Source: Aulosira sp. FACHB-615
GTDB lineage: Bacteria > Cyanobacteriota > Cyanobacteriia > Cyanobacteriales > Nostocaceae
DNA length: 60,597 bases
Direction of reading: 5' to 3'
Assembly: GCF_014698045.1 (NCBI RefSeq)
Contig: NZ_JACJSE010000035.1
Coordinates: 1 to 60,597 of the forward strand
This document shows, piece after piece, positions 1 through 9,871 of this stretch. A model generated the notes under the pieces. The model did no database searches. It was not told the DNA's origin and worked only from the letters and a program-made list of their open reading frames with translations. A program made the position numbers and the translations under genes. Position 1 is the stretch's first letter, and each line of letters begins with the position of its first letter.

Positions 1-76
1 TGAAATCGACTCTTTTTTGAGGTTCGTCAAATCGCTTCCCAGGAAGCTTGCTCTGTAACAGTTTCAGCTTCGAGCA
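1..76 (+). promoter_or_regulatory. CRISPR leader (3' part) of array 1
   Basis: This is the sequence just before the first repeat. Positions 24-67 match positions 22449-22492 before array 2 at about 41 of 44 bases, after which the last 9 bases differ. Conservation directly upstream of two arrays is what a leader shows, where transcription starts and new spacers enter. It places the leader on the left and the arrays on the + strand. The leader is cut by the window edge. Confidence 0.75.
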
Positions 77-1350
77 GTTTCCAAACCCAATTACCCCGCA
101 AGGGGACTGAAACCCGTATGTGATTTATGGCAACGATAAGCTGTGGGCGTTTCCAAACCCAATTACCCCGCAAGGGGACTGAAACGCCAAGGTCATCCTC
201 ATCTTCTGTTTCGCGGACTGCCGTTTCCAAACCCAATTACCCCGCAAGGGGACTGAAACTCTCAATGGACTTTTCACTTGTCTCTCCCGCTAATTAAGTT
301 TCCAAACCCAATTACCCCGCAAGGGGACTGAAACTTGACTACCCGATTAAAGGAGTTACAGACTTAGCTTGTTTCCAAACCCAATTACCCCGCAAGGGGA
401 CTGAAACATCTGCTTGTTCTTGGGCTTCTTGTTGAGAAGTGAGTTTCCAAACCCAATTACCCCGCAAGGGGACTGAAACACCTCTAAAACTGCTGTAGCA
501 TTTGTAACAACTTTTGTTTCCAAACCCAATTACCCCGCAAGGGGACTGAAACAGTAATTCAGGAGTCTGTAAGAGCAATCCAGCCGACTCAGTTTCCAAA
601 CCCAATTACCCCGCAAGGGGACTGAAACCGCAACCCCAGACGCAAGACTGAAAGCATTGCTATATGTTTCCAAACCCAATTACCCCGCAAGGGGACTGAA
701 ACCAATCACATCCGGCTGAGATGCTAAGTGCTGGGCAAGTTTCCAAACCCAATTACCCCGCAAGGGGACTGAAACATAAGGGTATGAGCGACACCATACA
801 CCTCCTTTCAACGTTTCCAAACCCAATTACCCCGCAAGGGGACTGAAACAGCTTCGTCAGTTGCATCCATCCAAGGATTACCCGTTTCCAAACCCAATTA
901 CCCCGCAAGGGGACTGAAACTTGTAAAAGTTACGCTCATTCAAAAAAGGCTCATTTAGTTTCCAAACCCAATTACCCCGCAAGGGGACTGAAACAAGCTA
1001 AATCTCTGCGTGGGGTGATGACAACCTTGTTTCCAAACCCAATTACCCCGCAAGGGGACTGAAACTGTTGATCGGATGTGTCAACTTATAGCGGTTCTCA
1101 AAGTTTCCAAACCCAATTACCCCGCAAGGGGACTGAAACAGTACTGATGTACCGTCAGGTTCAATATGGCGGTTTGCGTTTCCAAACCCAATTACCCCGC
1201 AAGGGGACTGAAACATTGATTCATTTTCAACTGTGAACTCGACTTTAACGCCTGTTTCCAAAGACTATTACCCCGCAAGGGGACTGAAACCAGTGATCCC
1301 CACTTTTATCCGAGTTTTACCAACCGTTTCCAAACCTAATTACCCCGCAA
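77..1350 (+). CRISPR. CRISPR array 1: 18 repeats of 37 bp, 17 spacers
   Basis: Repeats start at 77, 149, 223, 298, 371, 443, 516, 592, 666, 739, 813, 884, 958, 1029, 1103, 1178, 1254 and 1326. Each begins GTTTCCAAACCCAATT and ends GGGGACTGAAAC, with a CCCC-GCAA-GGGG hairpin in the middle and GTTTC/GAAAC inverted ends. Spacers are about 34-39 bp. The first 16 repeats are identical as read. The one at 1254 has four changes at repeat positions 10-13, and the one at 1326 breaks off after about 25 bases. Decay at the right end fits a leader on the left. The truncated repeat lies only 15 bp from the stop codon of the convergent WYL gene. Confidence 0.98.
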
Positions 1351-1364
1351 TATCTCCCTTAGAA

Positions 1365-2777
1365 TTAGGTTTTATATAAATTCCAAGTATTTAGAATTTC
1401 TAAAGCCATTTCTGTTCTCATCTCCCAAGGCAGTATAACTTCTACTTTTGACCCTAAAGCGCGTAACCATCTAACAACATAGTAGTCTTCCATTCGGTAA
1501 TCAACTTGGTAATAAGCATCTGTGCTAGGACGAGATCGAATAATATCTAAAATAGCTTTTCGATGTTCAAGATTTAGGGTGTATTGTTGAGTTAACTTAA
1601 GAGTTTCTTCATAGCTAATTCGCGTAAATGTATCATGTACACTAATTCCATCAATATAGCGTTGATGAAAATCTTGCTCAAATCGCAATACCATTGAGGC
1701 TTTGTCCTTATAAAAATCACATCCCCATGCTTCTTTTAACTGAGCGTTCACTATTTTAGGAGTTGGCAGATTGTTATCTTGATACTTCTCTCTCAATAAT
1801 TGCGGGACACGAATGTCTTCCCAATCTAGAAACTCAAGGCGTTTAGAAATAATTCTATCTAAGCGATATTTATACCAGTTAATATCGCCTTTTGGAGTAT
1901 TGCCATAAGTACATAAGTATTTAGCACGTTCCATAAAGTAAATACAAACTGGATAAACAACACATTCTTTAATTTGATTTTGATGGGCACTGTGATATGT
2001 TAGCAGAAGAGGTTGAATGTTTTCTGTATTCCAAATTTCCTGCAATTCGCTTTGAATCTCATCAACTGCGTCTTGCACATCACTTGATTCCGGTACAACA
2101 TAGTCAACGTATAAAAAAACGCGATAATTATCTTCATCAACTTCTTCTGAGAATTCCTCAGCTAATAAAGGATATGCAGGATCTAGAAAACTAAACATAC
2201 CTAATGCTCCCGCTAAATATGCTTGTTTCTCTAGCGTTAATTTACTATCAATACTTTCTAACGTGATGAAATTTGGCAGTTGACCTGCTCGACAATAATG
2301 CTTGCTTCTACCAGATGTGTTATTTAACAGTTGTAAGCATTTTCGAGCAACTAATAAATCTAAATCACTTTGAAGGGATTTACGGACTTGAGCAAACAAA
2401 GGTTCATTCAAAAGCTCGTCAATGTCAGAAATTGATATATTTATATATTTTTGTAACAAATTCTGCCATTCTTCTATGGATACTCCCCATTCTAAAAACC
2501 ATTGTTTACTCGTTTTAATACAAGCGCAGTCCGGATCTTGATGGTTGAGAATGTCTGCTAGTTTTTCATCCTTGTGAGTTTTAGTAAAGAAAGCTTGTCG
2601 CCAGTCGTTATAAGTAAAGTTGTCAGCAAGAGTAGCGTATGCTTTATCACTATATAGCCAGCGTAATAATGCCCATAGCCGTATAGCGCGAGAGAGATTA
2701 TGATTTTGCTCTATAGAGCCATTGGCAAGCTGTTGTAGTAGATGGGGGTGTGGAAGTTTAGTAAAAGTTATACTCAT
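1365..2777 (-). CDS. CRISPR-associated WYL-domain protein (TIGR03985-like), putative regulator
   Basis: A 470-residue protein. Its last ~60 residues (VDYRMEDYYVVRWLRALG followed by a VEVILPWEMR segment) resemble the WYL C-terminal extension, where W-L-x-x-x-G-x-x-x-E-V-x-x-P is typical. The rest is helical and I do not recognise it. Length and position match a cyanobacterial family of WYL proteins found beside type III loci (TIGR03985, from memory). WYL domains are ligand-sensing modules in many CRISPR-linked regulators. It is divergent from the type III operon, sharing a 116-bp intergenic region, so control of that operon is a reasonable inference. No clear N-terminal DNA-binding motif was identified. 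Confidence 0.7.
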   Translation of the reverse strand: MSITFTKLPHPHLLQQLANGSIEQNHNLSRAIRLWALLRWLYSDKAYATLADNFTYNDWRQAFFTKTHKDEKLADILNHQDPDCACIKTSKQWFLEWGVSIEEWQNLLQKYINISISDIDELLNEPLFAQVRKSLQSDLDLLVARKCLQLLNNTSGRSKHYCRAGQLPNFITLESIDSKLTLEKQAYLAGALGMFSFLDPAYPLLAEEFSEEVDEDNYRVFLYVDYVVPESSDVQDAVDEIQSELQEIWNTENIQPLLLTYHSAHQNQIKECVVYPVCIYFMERAKYLCTYGNTPKGDINWYKYRLDRIISKRLEFLDWEDIRVPQLLREKYQDNNLPTPKIVNAQLKEAWGCDFYKDKASMVLRFEQDFHQRYIDGISVHDTFTRISYEETLKLTQQYTLNLEHRKAILDIIRSRPSTDAYYQVDYRMEDYYVVRWLRALGSKVEVILPWEMRTEMALEILNTWNLYKT

Positions 2778-2893
2778 GATCAGTTAAAGTATCTCAAGTG
2801 TTTTTACTAAAGTAGCAGGTATTGGACGGGGGTACTTCCGATACTGTGTAATATGGGTTATGCCAATTTAAAAAAACTAAACACATCTACCAC
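2778..2893. promoter_or_regulatory. Divergent promoter region with imperfect palindrome
   Basis: This is the intergenic region between the WYL gene (-) and the CARF gene (+), so it should hold promoters in both directions. An inverted repeat is visible: GTATTGG at 2819-2825 and CCGATAC at 2838-2844 (6 of 7 pairs), centred between the two genes. It is a candidate operator for the WYL protein. No convincing -35/-10 pair could be fixed. Confidence 0.35.
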
Positions 2894-4366
2894 ATGACTA
2901 CATCCGAGTTTAAACCGTACAAAGTAGACCACTTGTTTTTGCTGATTGGTGAGAATCCTCTACCCAACTATGTTGCAGCAAAGCTGTTGTTGAAGGAGGG
3001 TGGTACTGTTTACTTGGTACACAGCACAGATACAACTAGTAAAGCAGCTTGTTTGGAAAGAAGTTTAAAGGGTATAAATGTCAAACCAATCTCATTGGTC
3101 AGACATGAGGCCAACTCATGTGTTATTAAAAGTAAAATCCAAACGGAAGTAAAAAATATTTTAACAAACCATCCAAAGCATACTTTTGGTTTGAATTATA
3201 CAGGTGGGACAAAGGCAATGTCCGTTCACGGTTATCGGGCTTTATTCGAGGCTTCAGGAGTTCAGAATCCTGTATTTAGTTATCTAGATGCTCGAACTTT
3301 ACAAATGTTCATCGATAGGGACAATGATTCTCCTAAAGCTGAAGCAGTAGATATAAAACTCTCTTTAAAAGAAATCTTTGCTTTGCATGATCTACGCTGG
3401 GAAACAACACCAATAACTAACCCATTACTACCTGAGTTAGCAATGGAATTTGCAAAACTGCATACTGATAAAAAAGTAGTAATTGCGTGGCACTGGTGGT
3501 GTGATAATGTGCTAAAACCTGGGACAAAGATATTGAAAAAAAAGTCTAATAAACTATCTGAATGGGAATGGAAGAAGGAGGTTAATTCAGAACTTAGTAA
3601 AATTGAAAAGGATTTAATAATTCCTTTAAATCCTGACATCGCCAGCTATAAGTTAATTGAAGAATTAGATAAACTACAAATTCAGGAAGAAGGAAAGAAT
3701 ATCTTAGAAAATTTTAAAGAAAATAACTTTCAAAAAATTAGAGAAATATGTAATTATTGCAATGCTCTTTGGGATATAGACCATGCACAGTATATAGAAA
3801 AAATTGGTGATTTACTCCGAAAATATTTAGACTCTTCACTAACTGAGTTAGCACTTAAAAAAGCAGCAGATAAAGCTGGTTTTGAGAAATTAAAGCATCT
3901 TTGTGAATGGCTCCAAGGGAATTGGTTAGAGCATTACGTGTTGCAAAAAATTCAAGAGGTTTCGCAAGCAAATCCTGGGTTGATACATGATACAGGATTA
4001 TCATTTAAAGTCAGAGATAAGAAAAAACGAGAAGAGGGAAAAGATAAATTTGAATTCGATGTTGCCTTTATGAAGGGCTATCAGTTATTTGCATTATCTT
4101 GTACTACTGATGCTAGTAAATCTTTATGTAAATCCAAACTATTTGAAGCTTATATAAGAGCGCAGCAATTAGGTGGAGAACAGGCGCGAGTAGCTTTAGT
4201 ATGTTGTTACGACAAACCCAAAGAACTAGAAGCAGAACTTAAAGTTGATACTGAAGTAAAAAAAGAAGATCCAAAGATCATTGTTTTTGGATGTGAACAT
4301 CTTGATGATATTCAAAAATATATAAAAAATTGGATTGACGACAATAATCGTTATTACGCACCATGA
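2894..4366 (+). CDS. CARF-domain nuclease-like type III effector (Card1/Can2-like)
   Basis: A 490-residue protein. The N-terminal ~150 residues form a CARF domain, the sensor of cyclic oligoadenylate made by Cas10: a hydrophobic strand, LLIGENPLPNYVAAKLL at ~17-33, and the ligand-loop signature GLNYTGGTKAM at 99-109. The C-terminal part resembles a PD-(D/E)XK nuclease: W344-L-E346-H, then E387-F-D389-V. Where the usual E-x-K would fall the sequence reads A-L-S402-C-T404-T, so the canonical third motif is absent. It overlaps cas10 by 4 bp (ATGA), so the two are probably translationally coupled. The expected role is an ancillary DNA/RNA nuclease switched on by type III target recognition. Whether it cuts is uncertain because of the motif change. 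Confidence 0.8.
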   Translation: MTTSEFKPYKVDHLFLLIGENPLPNYVAAKLLLKEGGTVYLVHSTDTTSKAACLERSLKGINVKPISLVRHEANSCVIKSKIQTEVKNILTNHPKHTFGLNYTGGTKAMSVHGYRALFEASGVQNPVFSYLDARTLQMFIDRDNDSPKAEAVDIKLSLKEIFALHDLRWETTPITNPLLPELAMEFAKLHTDKKVVIAWHWWCDNVLKPGTKILKKKSNKLSEWEWKKEVNSELSKIEKDLIIPLNPDIASYKLIEELDKLQIQEEGKNILENFKENNFQKIREICNYCNALWDIDHAQYIEKIGDLLRKYLDSSLTELALKKAADKAGFEKLKHLCEWLQGNWLEHYVLQKIQEVSQANPGLIHDTGLSFKVRDKKKREEGKDKFEFDVAFMKGYQLFALSCTTDASKSLCKSKLFEAYIRAQQLGGEQARVALVCCYDKPKELEAELKVDTEVKKEDPKIIVFGCEHLDDIQKYIKNWIDDNNRYYAP

Positions 4367-6045
4367 ATAAATACATAGCAACTGTAATTGATACAACAGG
4401 AATACAACCATATATTTTTGGAAGTAATCGTTTACGAGAAAATATAGGTGCATCGTATTTAGTAGAACAAGCAACCAATGGTTGGGTTAAGTACGCTTTA
4501 CGCCAAATATTTGGAGAAAATGTTTATATTCCTGAACCGAAACAAGAAGAAAAATGTATTGAACACGATAATCTTGATGCTGAATTAGTCTATACCGGAG
4601 GTGGTAATGTAGTTATTCTTTTCAAAGACAGAAAAGATAAAGAAAGTGCTATTAAATTTACTAAAAGATTGAGCAAAAGAGTATTGCAAGAAGCATCAGG
4701 CTTAAAAATTGTAGTAGCCCACAGTGAACCCTTTGAGTGGGGAAACAAATTATCAGGAATTGTTGATAGTTTGATGAAAGAATTAGAGCGAAAAAAACGC
4801 GAATACAATCCTTCTGTCCCTTTGCTAGGTTTGGGAGTTACAGCTAACTGTCTTTCTACTGGATTATCTGCTGTAGATACTAGCGATCGCTACAGTGTAC
4901 CCACTAGCTATCCAGTCTCCAGAGAAATCGTTGAAAAGCTCCGAGCCGTTGACCCTAAAAATAAAGCTCCAGCCAATCAAGAACTAAAAGATACTATATT
5001 TAAAAATTTGCCGCTAGGCAATTATATAGTCCCTTATGATGTTGATGATTTAGGCCGCACTGAGGGTAAAAGTAGTTACATGGCTATAGTTCACGCTGAT
5101 GGTAACGGGATGGGCGATCGCTTTAAAGAACATGGTAGGAAATGTAAAACAGACCGTGAGTATATTACTGCCATGCGTGAACTATCTAAAACTGTGAATC
5201 AGGCAGGTGTTAATGCTTTAAAAAAAGTTGCTGAGAGAGTTATCCAATTAGCAGATGGTAAATTACAGGAGCAGTTTGCAATTACAGAAAGAGATGGGGA
5301 AAAGTATCTGCCTTTTCGTCCAATAGTTTACGGTGGTGATGACGTTACATTTGTATGTGATGGACGCTTGGGACTATCGTTAGCAGCACTTTACCTGAAG
5401 GAATTTGCAGATCAAAAAGTAGCAGATGGAAAAAATTTAACAGCTTGTGCAGGAATAGCAATTGTCAAAACACATTATCCATTTGCTAGAGCATATCAAT
5501 TAAGTGAATCGCTGTGCAGAAATGCTAAAAACTTTGTGCGTTCTGAAAAAGAACGACTGGGAATATCAGATTTTTCTGCACTTGATTGGCACATTGCTCC
5601 TAGCGGTTTGTTAGGTTCAATCAGCGATATCCGTCAACGAGAATATCAAGTTACGGAAGGAAATCTCACCATGCGACCTTTGTACTTGCAATCTGATAGT
5701 GATTGGCGCAATTGGGATGATTTTTCTGAGGTAGTGAATCAATTCAACACGCACCCTGACTGGATAGGTCGCCGTAATAAAGTGATAGCTTTGCGAGAAC
5801 AGTTACGGCAAGGTTCAGATAAAACAAAGCAGTTTTTACAGGTTTACGGTTTGAATGAGAAATATTTAACCCGATTTAGCAAATCAAAATATGACGACTT
5901 GTATCAATCTGGTTGGACTGAAGACCCCAGAACAAATACGAGAGTCTGCGGTTATTTTGATGCCATTGAAGCAATGGAATTTCACATTCCTTTAAAGGAG
6001 AAAACCGATGGAGATTTATTACCTGAAAATGCTACTTTTGAGTGA
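4363..6045 (+). CDS. cas10: Cas10, type III large subunit, HD-less, intact GGDD cyclase
   Basis: A 560-residue protein. A first palm-like segment carries Y-T-G-G-G-N-V near residue 77. The second palm has HADGNGMGDRF near 244 and YGGDDV with GGDD at 324-327, the motif that makes cyclic oligoadenylates from ATP. No N-terminal HD nuclease domain is present, since the protein starts directly in the first palm. HD-less Cas10 is typical of subtype III-D. An active-looking cyclase next to a CARF protein suggests working second-messenger signalling. The start is the ATG that overlaps the upstream stop. The C-terminus overlaps the next gene by 38 bp. Confidence 0.93.
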   Translation: MNKYIATVIDTTGIQPYIFGSNRLRENIGASYLVEQATNGWVKYALRQIFGENVYIPEPKQEEKCIEHDNLDAELVYTGGGNVVILFKDRKDKESAIKFTKRLSKRVLQEASGLKIVVAHSEPFEWGNKLSGIVDSLMKELERKKREYNPSVPLLGLGVTANCLSTGLSAVDTSDRYSVPTSYPVSREIVEKLRAVDPKNKAPANQELKDTIFKNLPLGNYIVPYDVDDLGRTEGKSSYMAIVHADGNGMGDRFKEHGRKCKTDREYITAMRELSKTVNQAGVNALKKVAERVIQLADGKLQEQFAITERDGEKYLPFRPIVYGGDDVTFVCDGRLGLSLAALYLKEFADQKVADGKNLTACAGIAIVKTHYPFARAYQLSESLCRNAKNFVRSEKERLGISDFSALDWHIAPSGLLGSISDIRQREYQVTEGNLTMRPLYLQSDSDWRNWDDFSEVVNQFNTHPDWIGRRNKVIALREQLRQGSDKTKQFLQVYGLNEKYLTRFSKSKYDDLYQSGWTEDPRTNTRVCGYFDAIEAMEFHIPLKEKTDGDLLPENATFE

Positions 6046-6700
6046 TACAACTTTTGGGCGTGGTGATGGAGTAGCAGGTTTAATCGACCAAGAAGTAGAG
6101 CATGATGCTAACGGATTTCCCTACTTACGTGGACGTACTTTAAAAGGCTTGTTGAGTGAAGAATGCGACAATTTGATTGGTGTGCTTTCTGAACCACCCC
6201 TTTCCCGTTGGGAACAAGCCGCCGAACATTTATTTGGCATACCTGGTAGCACCCTGGAAACTATCTCCAAGATGCACGTTGGCGATGCTTGTTTACCCCA
6301 AGACTTGCGAAAGGCTGTAAAACTTCAACTTGACCAAGAACAGGAAAGAGAACGCAGAGGTCAGGAAAGAAGACTCACAGAAGTAGACGTTCTTGCTTCT
6401 CTTACCACTATTCGCCGTCAAACTGCTATTGACCCTGAAGATGGCGCACCCGTGGAACATAGCTTACGCTCTAGTCGGGTTATCTTGCGAGATTTATGCT
6501 TCACCGCACCATTGTTATTTGAAAAAAAACCAACAGCAGATATGGTAGCACTCTTAGCAGTCAGCACATTAGCACTGCAAAGAGTTGGTAGCGGACGTAA
6601 CCGGGGTCGGGGTCATGTTCATTGTATACTACATGACTCAATTGGTGAAGAAATTACTCAAGAGCATTTTCGTTATTTTGAGCAGGAAACCAGGGGATGA
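6008..6700 (+). CDS. cas7: Type III RAMP protein, Cas7 (Csm3-like) backbone subunit
   Basis: A 230-residue RAMP protein. It has the N-terminal strand with TTFGRGDGVAG followed by a Y-L-R-G-R-T-L-K-G helix (the conserved R/K-G-L/x-R pattern of Cas7), an H-S-L-R-S-S-R-V segment, and the glycine-rich loop GSGRNRGRGHV near 194-204. Cas7 subunits line the crRNA and in type III usually carry an aspartate for target RNA cleavage; the RGDG or nearby D residues are candidates. AAGGAG lies 8 bp before the ATG. The gene sits in the overlapping III-D operon. Confidence 0.85.
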   Translation: MEIYYLKMLLLSDTTFGRGDGVAGLIDQEVEHDANGFPYLRGRTLKGLLSEECDNLIGVLSEPPLSRWEQAAEHLFGIPGSTLETISKMHVGDACLPQDLRKAVKLQLDQEQERERRGQERRLTEVDVLASLTTIRRQTAIDPEDGAPVEHSLRSSRVILRDLCFTAPLLFEKKPTADMVALLAVSTLALQRVGSGRNRGRGHVHCILHDSIGEEITQEHFRYFEQETRG

Positions 6701-8334
6701 AAGCAATTACTTTTTTACTGCACACTACACAACCATTGTTAGCAACTTCGCTTCAGGGAGACCCGAACAGTGATGTATCTTTTCCTTATATTCCAGGTAG
6801 CATGATTCGGGGAGTGTTGATTGGTCGATATCTCCAACGTCACAATTTAAAAAGTACAGATGATATTTTAGATGAATCAAAATATCCAGATATAAAGCGT
6901 TTATTCTTTAATGGTAATACCCGATATTTAAATGCTTATTTGTACGATCAACAAAAACAAAAGCGCACTCTACCTGTACCGCGCTCTTGGTTAAAGAAAA
7001 AGGGTGATGACATTTCCAATTTAGACGAGATAACTGTTTATGATTTCAGTTACGAAACACCGGAAGAAGATATTTCATACAAATCACTAGATGAGAGTTT
7101 TTGCACTGTAGATGATAAAGATATAGTGCTTTACAAAGAAAAGCGACGCATTAACATTCATAATATGCGAAATCGCAAAAAAGGCAGAGGTGATGAAGAT
7201 AATGGTGCAATATTTCGCTATGAGGCTTTAGATTCCGAACAATATTTCCAGGCTGTAATTCTCTGTGATGATCCTGACGATATAGAAAAAATTAAGCTGT
7301 TACTAGAACCACAAGAAATTTGGTTAGGCGGTTCTCAAAGTGCGGGATATGGACATACTCAGATTATTCCTATAGAAGAGGATGAAGAGCATGATTATTG
7401 GGACGAAGTGGGAATTGAGCCTGAAGACCGTAACGACAGAGAACTAATCCGTATTACTCTTCTCAGCGATCTAATTTTACGGGATAAATGGGGTCATTAT
7501 GTTGCCACGCCACCAAACTCAACAGGAGATGAAATTAATCAAAAAGTTGAGTCATTAACTCAGATATTAGAAGAATTACTAGATATAAAGTTAGAACCAC
7601 AATCTAGTTATACCAGTAGTCTTATTGTTGGGGGATTTAACCGTAAATGGGGATTACCTTTACCGCAAGTCCCAGCTTTAGCAGCAGGTAGTGTTTTTGT
7701 ATTTAAGTATAATAAAGAAGATAGAGAACTAGATTCAGAAAAAATTTGTTTAGTAGAAAATCAAGGTATTGGTGAAAGGCGGGTTGATGGTTTTGGAAGA
7801 ATTGCTATCAATTGGCTAGAGGAAGAAGCAATATTTAATGCTTGTTTACCAAAAAGAGAAACTAACAGGGAGCAACCACAGCTAGTCCCAAATTCAGAAG
7901 ACAGTCAACTAGCGCAAAAGATGGCGAAGAGATTATTGGAACAAAAGCTAGATAGGCAACTTTTAGAGAAGGTTGATAATTATAAACTCAAACCCAACAA
8001 ACTCAGCAATAGCCAACTTTCCCGGTTAATGATTGTATGTAGACAATCTTTAAATCAGGGAAGCAAAAATCCAGTTATTCAATTACTGGGAAATTTACCC
8101 AAAAATGCCAATAGTCAATTTGAAGACACAAAAATTAATTATAAATCTTTCAAAATCCAAATTTACGAATGGTTAAATAACCCCAATAGTTGGATAAATT
8201 CAAGCTATTTAGAAGTCAATGTTGCAGGTGAATCAGTTCCATTAGATTTAGTTGAAAAACTGAAGCTAGAATACACCCTACGGCTAATTATTGCGGTTGC
8301 CAAACAAGCGATAAAGGATAAACAAGATGAATAG
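6697..8334 (+). CDS. csx10: Csx10, Cas5-like RAMP of subtype III-D
   Basis: A 545-residue protein starting in an ATGA overlap. The N-terminus has F-P-Y-I-P-G-S-M-I-R-G-V-L, the RAMP entry motif. A first glycine-rich loop, GGSQSAGYGHTQI, lies near 211-223 and a second, GERRVDGFGRIAI, near 361-373, indicating two RAMP folds. Csx10 is the signature protein of III-D and holds the crRNA 5' handle in the complex. The ~170-residue C-terminal tail is mostly helical. Size and gene order agree with cyanobacterial III-D operons. Confidence 0.85.
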   Translation: MKAITFLLHTTQPLLATSLQGDPNSDVSFPYIPGSMIRGVLIGRYLQRHNLKSTDDILDESKYPDIKRLFFNGNTRYLNAYLYDQQKQKRTLPVPRSWLKKKGDDISNLDEITVYDFSYETPEEDISYKSLDESFCTVDDKDIVLYKEKRRINIHNMRNRKKGRGDEDNGAIFRYEALDSEQYFQAVILCDDPDDIEKIKLLLEPQEIWLGGSQSAGYGHTQIIPIEEDEEHDYWDEVGIEPEDRNDRELIRITLLSDLILRDKWGHYVATPPNSTGDEINQKVESLTQILEELLDIKLEPQSSYTSSLIVGGFNRKWGLPLPQVPALAAGSVFVFKYNKEDRELDSEKICLVENQGIGERRVDGFGRIAINWLEEEAIFNACLPKRETNREQPQLVPNSEDSQLAQKMAKRLLEQKLDRQLLEKVDNYKLKPNKLSNSQLSRLMIVCRQSLNQGSKNPVIQLLGNLPKNANSQFEDTKINYKSFKIQIYEWLNNPNSWINSSYLEVNVAGESVPLDLVEKLKLEYTLRLIIAVAKQAIKDKQDE

Positions 8335-9871
8335 AACACGCGAAAGACGACATATTATTAAGCGCATCATTGTACGCGGTGTTTTGGTTCTGGATAAGCC
8401 AACTTGTTTGGGAAATGGTGATGCTGAAGGTGCTACAGATATGATGCTGTTACTTGACAGTATTAGTCATAACCCTTTACTAACAGGGTCATCAATTGCT
8501 GGTGCTTTACGCAATTATTTACATGAATATCAGTGTAATTACACGAAAAGTGAAAGCCGTGATAATATAGCTGCAAAATTGTTTGGTAATTTATTTGCTT
8601 ACAAGGATGAAAGTAATAAAAATGAAGCAGAAAAAATTGCATTAAGAGAAAAAGATAGTCAAAGTCTTTTAATTATTCATGATGCAATAGGTAGCACTAT
8701 TCACAATGTTGAAATACGAGATGGAGTCAAAATAGATGGTGCAACTGGTACTGCGTCTCACAAGGCAAAATACGACTTGGAACTCTTGCCAGCAGGAACT
8801 AAGTTTCCTTTGAACTTTGAGTTGTTAATTGAAAAAGATAAAGATGAGAATGAATTAAAACAAGCATTTGTTTTAGCTTTAGAAGGTTTAAAGAATGGTG
8901 AAATTGCTATTGGAATGAAAAAGCGACGGGGTTTTGGTCGCTGTCATGTAGATGAGTGGCAAGTTTGGGAATTTGATTTAACTAAACATAGTGATCGCAT
9001 TGCTTGGTTAACATTTGAAAGACCTTGGGGTAAACCTTATGCTACTAAATTACCAAGCGACAAGCTATTGAGTAATACACACCTCCAGAAGCTAAAGGTA
9101 GATAAGCCAGATAAGCGCGATCGCCTCTTCATCACTGCCAAATTCCAACTAGCCAGCCCCTTACTCATTCGCTCTGGTCAAGATTTAATTCAAAACAAAT
9201 GTTCTCCCGATGTGGTACATTTGCACTCCTATAGAAAAGACAAACCTGAGCCAGTTGTTTCTGGTACAAGTTTAGCAGGAGTGCTGTGGCATAGAGCCGA
9301 GAGAATAGTGAATACTTTAGATAAGAATTTACAAATTGTGTATGACCTATTTGGCTTTGTTAAAGAAGAAAGTAAACAAGCAAAGGCTAGTCGTTTAGTT
9401 ATTCATGAAAGCTTGATAGAAAATACAGTTGACATTGTACAAAGCCGAATTGCTATTGACCGTTTTACAGGCGGAGCATATAACGGAGCATTGTTTCAGG
9501 AACAACCTGTTTTTAGTATCTCTAAAAAAGAGGATAGTCAAAAAATTAATAAAGTTAAAGGTAAATTAAAAAAAAGTAGCAATACAAGTAGTAACACAGC
9601 GCATATAAAACTAGAACTGGAACTACGTCAACCAAAGGGATATGAAATTGGGTTACTTCTGCTGCTACTTAAAGATTTATGGACGGGTGATTTACCAATA
9701 GGTGGTACTAGCAGTATTGGGAGAGGACGTTTGCAGGGAGTTGAAGCAACTATAGTTTGGCAACAACACAAGTGGGTAATCTCTGAGGAGAATCGGAAAC
9801 TACTAATCAGCAAACAAGATAAAGATGAAATGGAAGAGTTTGTTAAAAAGTTTTTGGAGCAAGCACCATGA
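8327..9871 (+). CDS. Fused double Cas7 RAMP protein of subtype III-D
   Basis: A 514-residue protein made of two consecutive Cas7-like units. Unit 1 (~1-240) has LGNGDAEGATD near 29-39, a G-S-S-I-A-G-A-L-R-N-Y motif, and the loop GMKKRRGFGRCHV near 198-210. Unit 2 (~265-514) has L-L-I-R-S-G-Q-D, G-T-S-L-A-G-V-L-W-H-R, and GGTSSIGRGRLQGV near 458-471. Such tandem Cas7 fusions occur in cyanobacterial III-D variants. The gene overlaps csx10 by 8 bp and csx19 by 4 bp. It probably provides two adjacent backbone positions; aspartates in each unit may be cleavage residues, but this is inferred. Confidence 0.85.
   Translation: MNRTRERRHIIKRIIVRGVLVLDKPTCLGNGDAEGATDMMLLLDSISHNPLLTGSSIAGALRNYLHEYQCNYTKSESRDNIAAKLFGNLFAYKDESNKNEAEKIALREKDSQSLLIIHDAIGSTIHNVEIRDGVKIDGATGTASHKAKYDLELLPAGTKFPLNFELLIEKDKDENELKQAFVLALEGLKNGEIAIGMKKRRGFGRCHVDEWQVWEFDLTKHSDRIAWLTFERPWGKPYATKLPSDKLLSNTHLQKLKVDKPDKRDRLFITAKFQLASPLLIRSGQDLIQNKCSPDVVHLHSYRKDKPEPVVSGTSLAGVLWHRAERIVNTLDKNLQIVYDLFGFVKEESKQAKASRLVIHESLIENTVDIVQSRIAIDRFTGGAYNGALFQEQPVFSISKKEDSQKINKVKGKLKKSSNTSSNTAHIKLELELRQPKGYEIGLLLLLLKDLWTGDLPIGGTSSIGRGRLQGVEATIVWQQHKWVISEENRKLLISKQDKDEMEEFVKKFLEQAP

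Noticed and set aside
27..1261. Several minus-strand ORFs of 69-88 residues within CRISPR array 1
   Set aside because: They read the repeat over and over (V-S-V-P-L-R-G-N-W-V-W-K) and are artefacts of the array.
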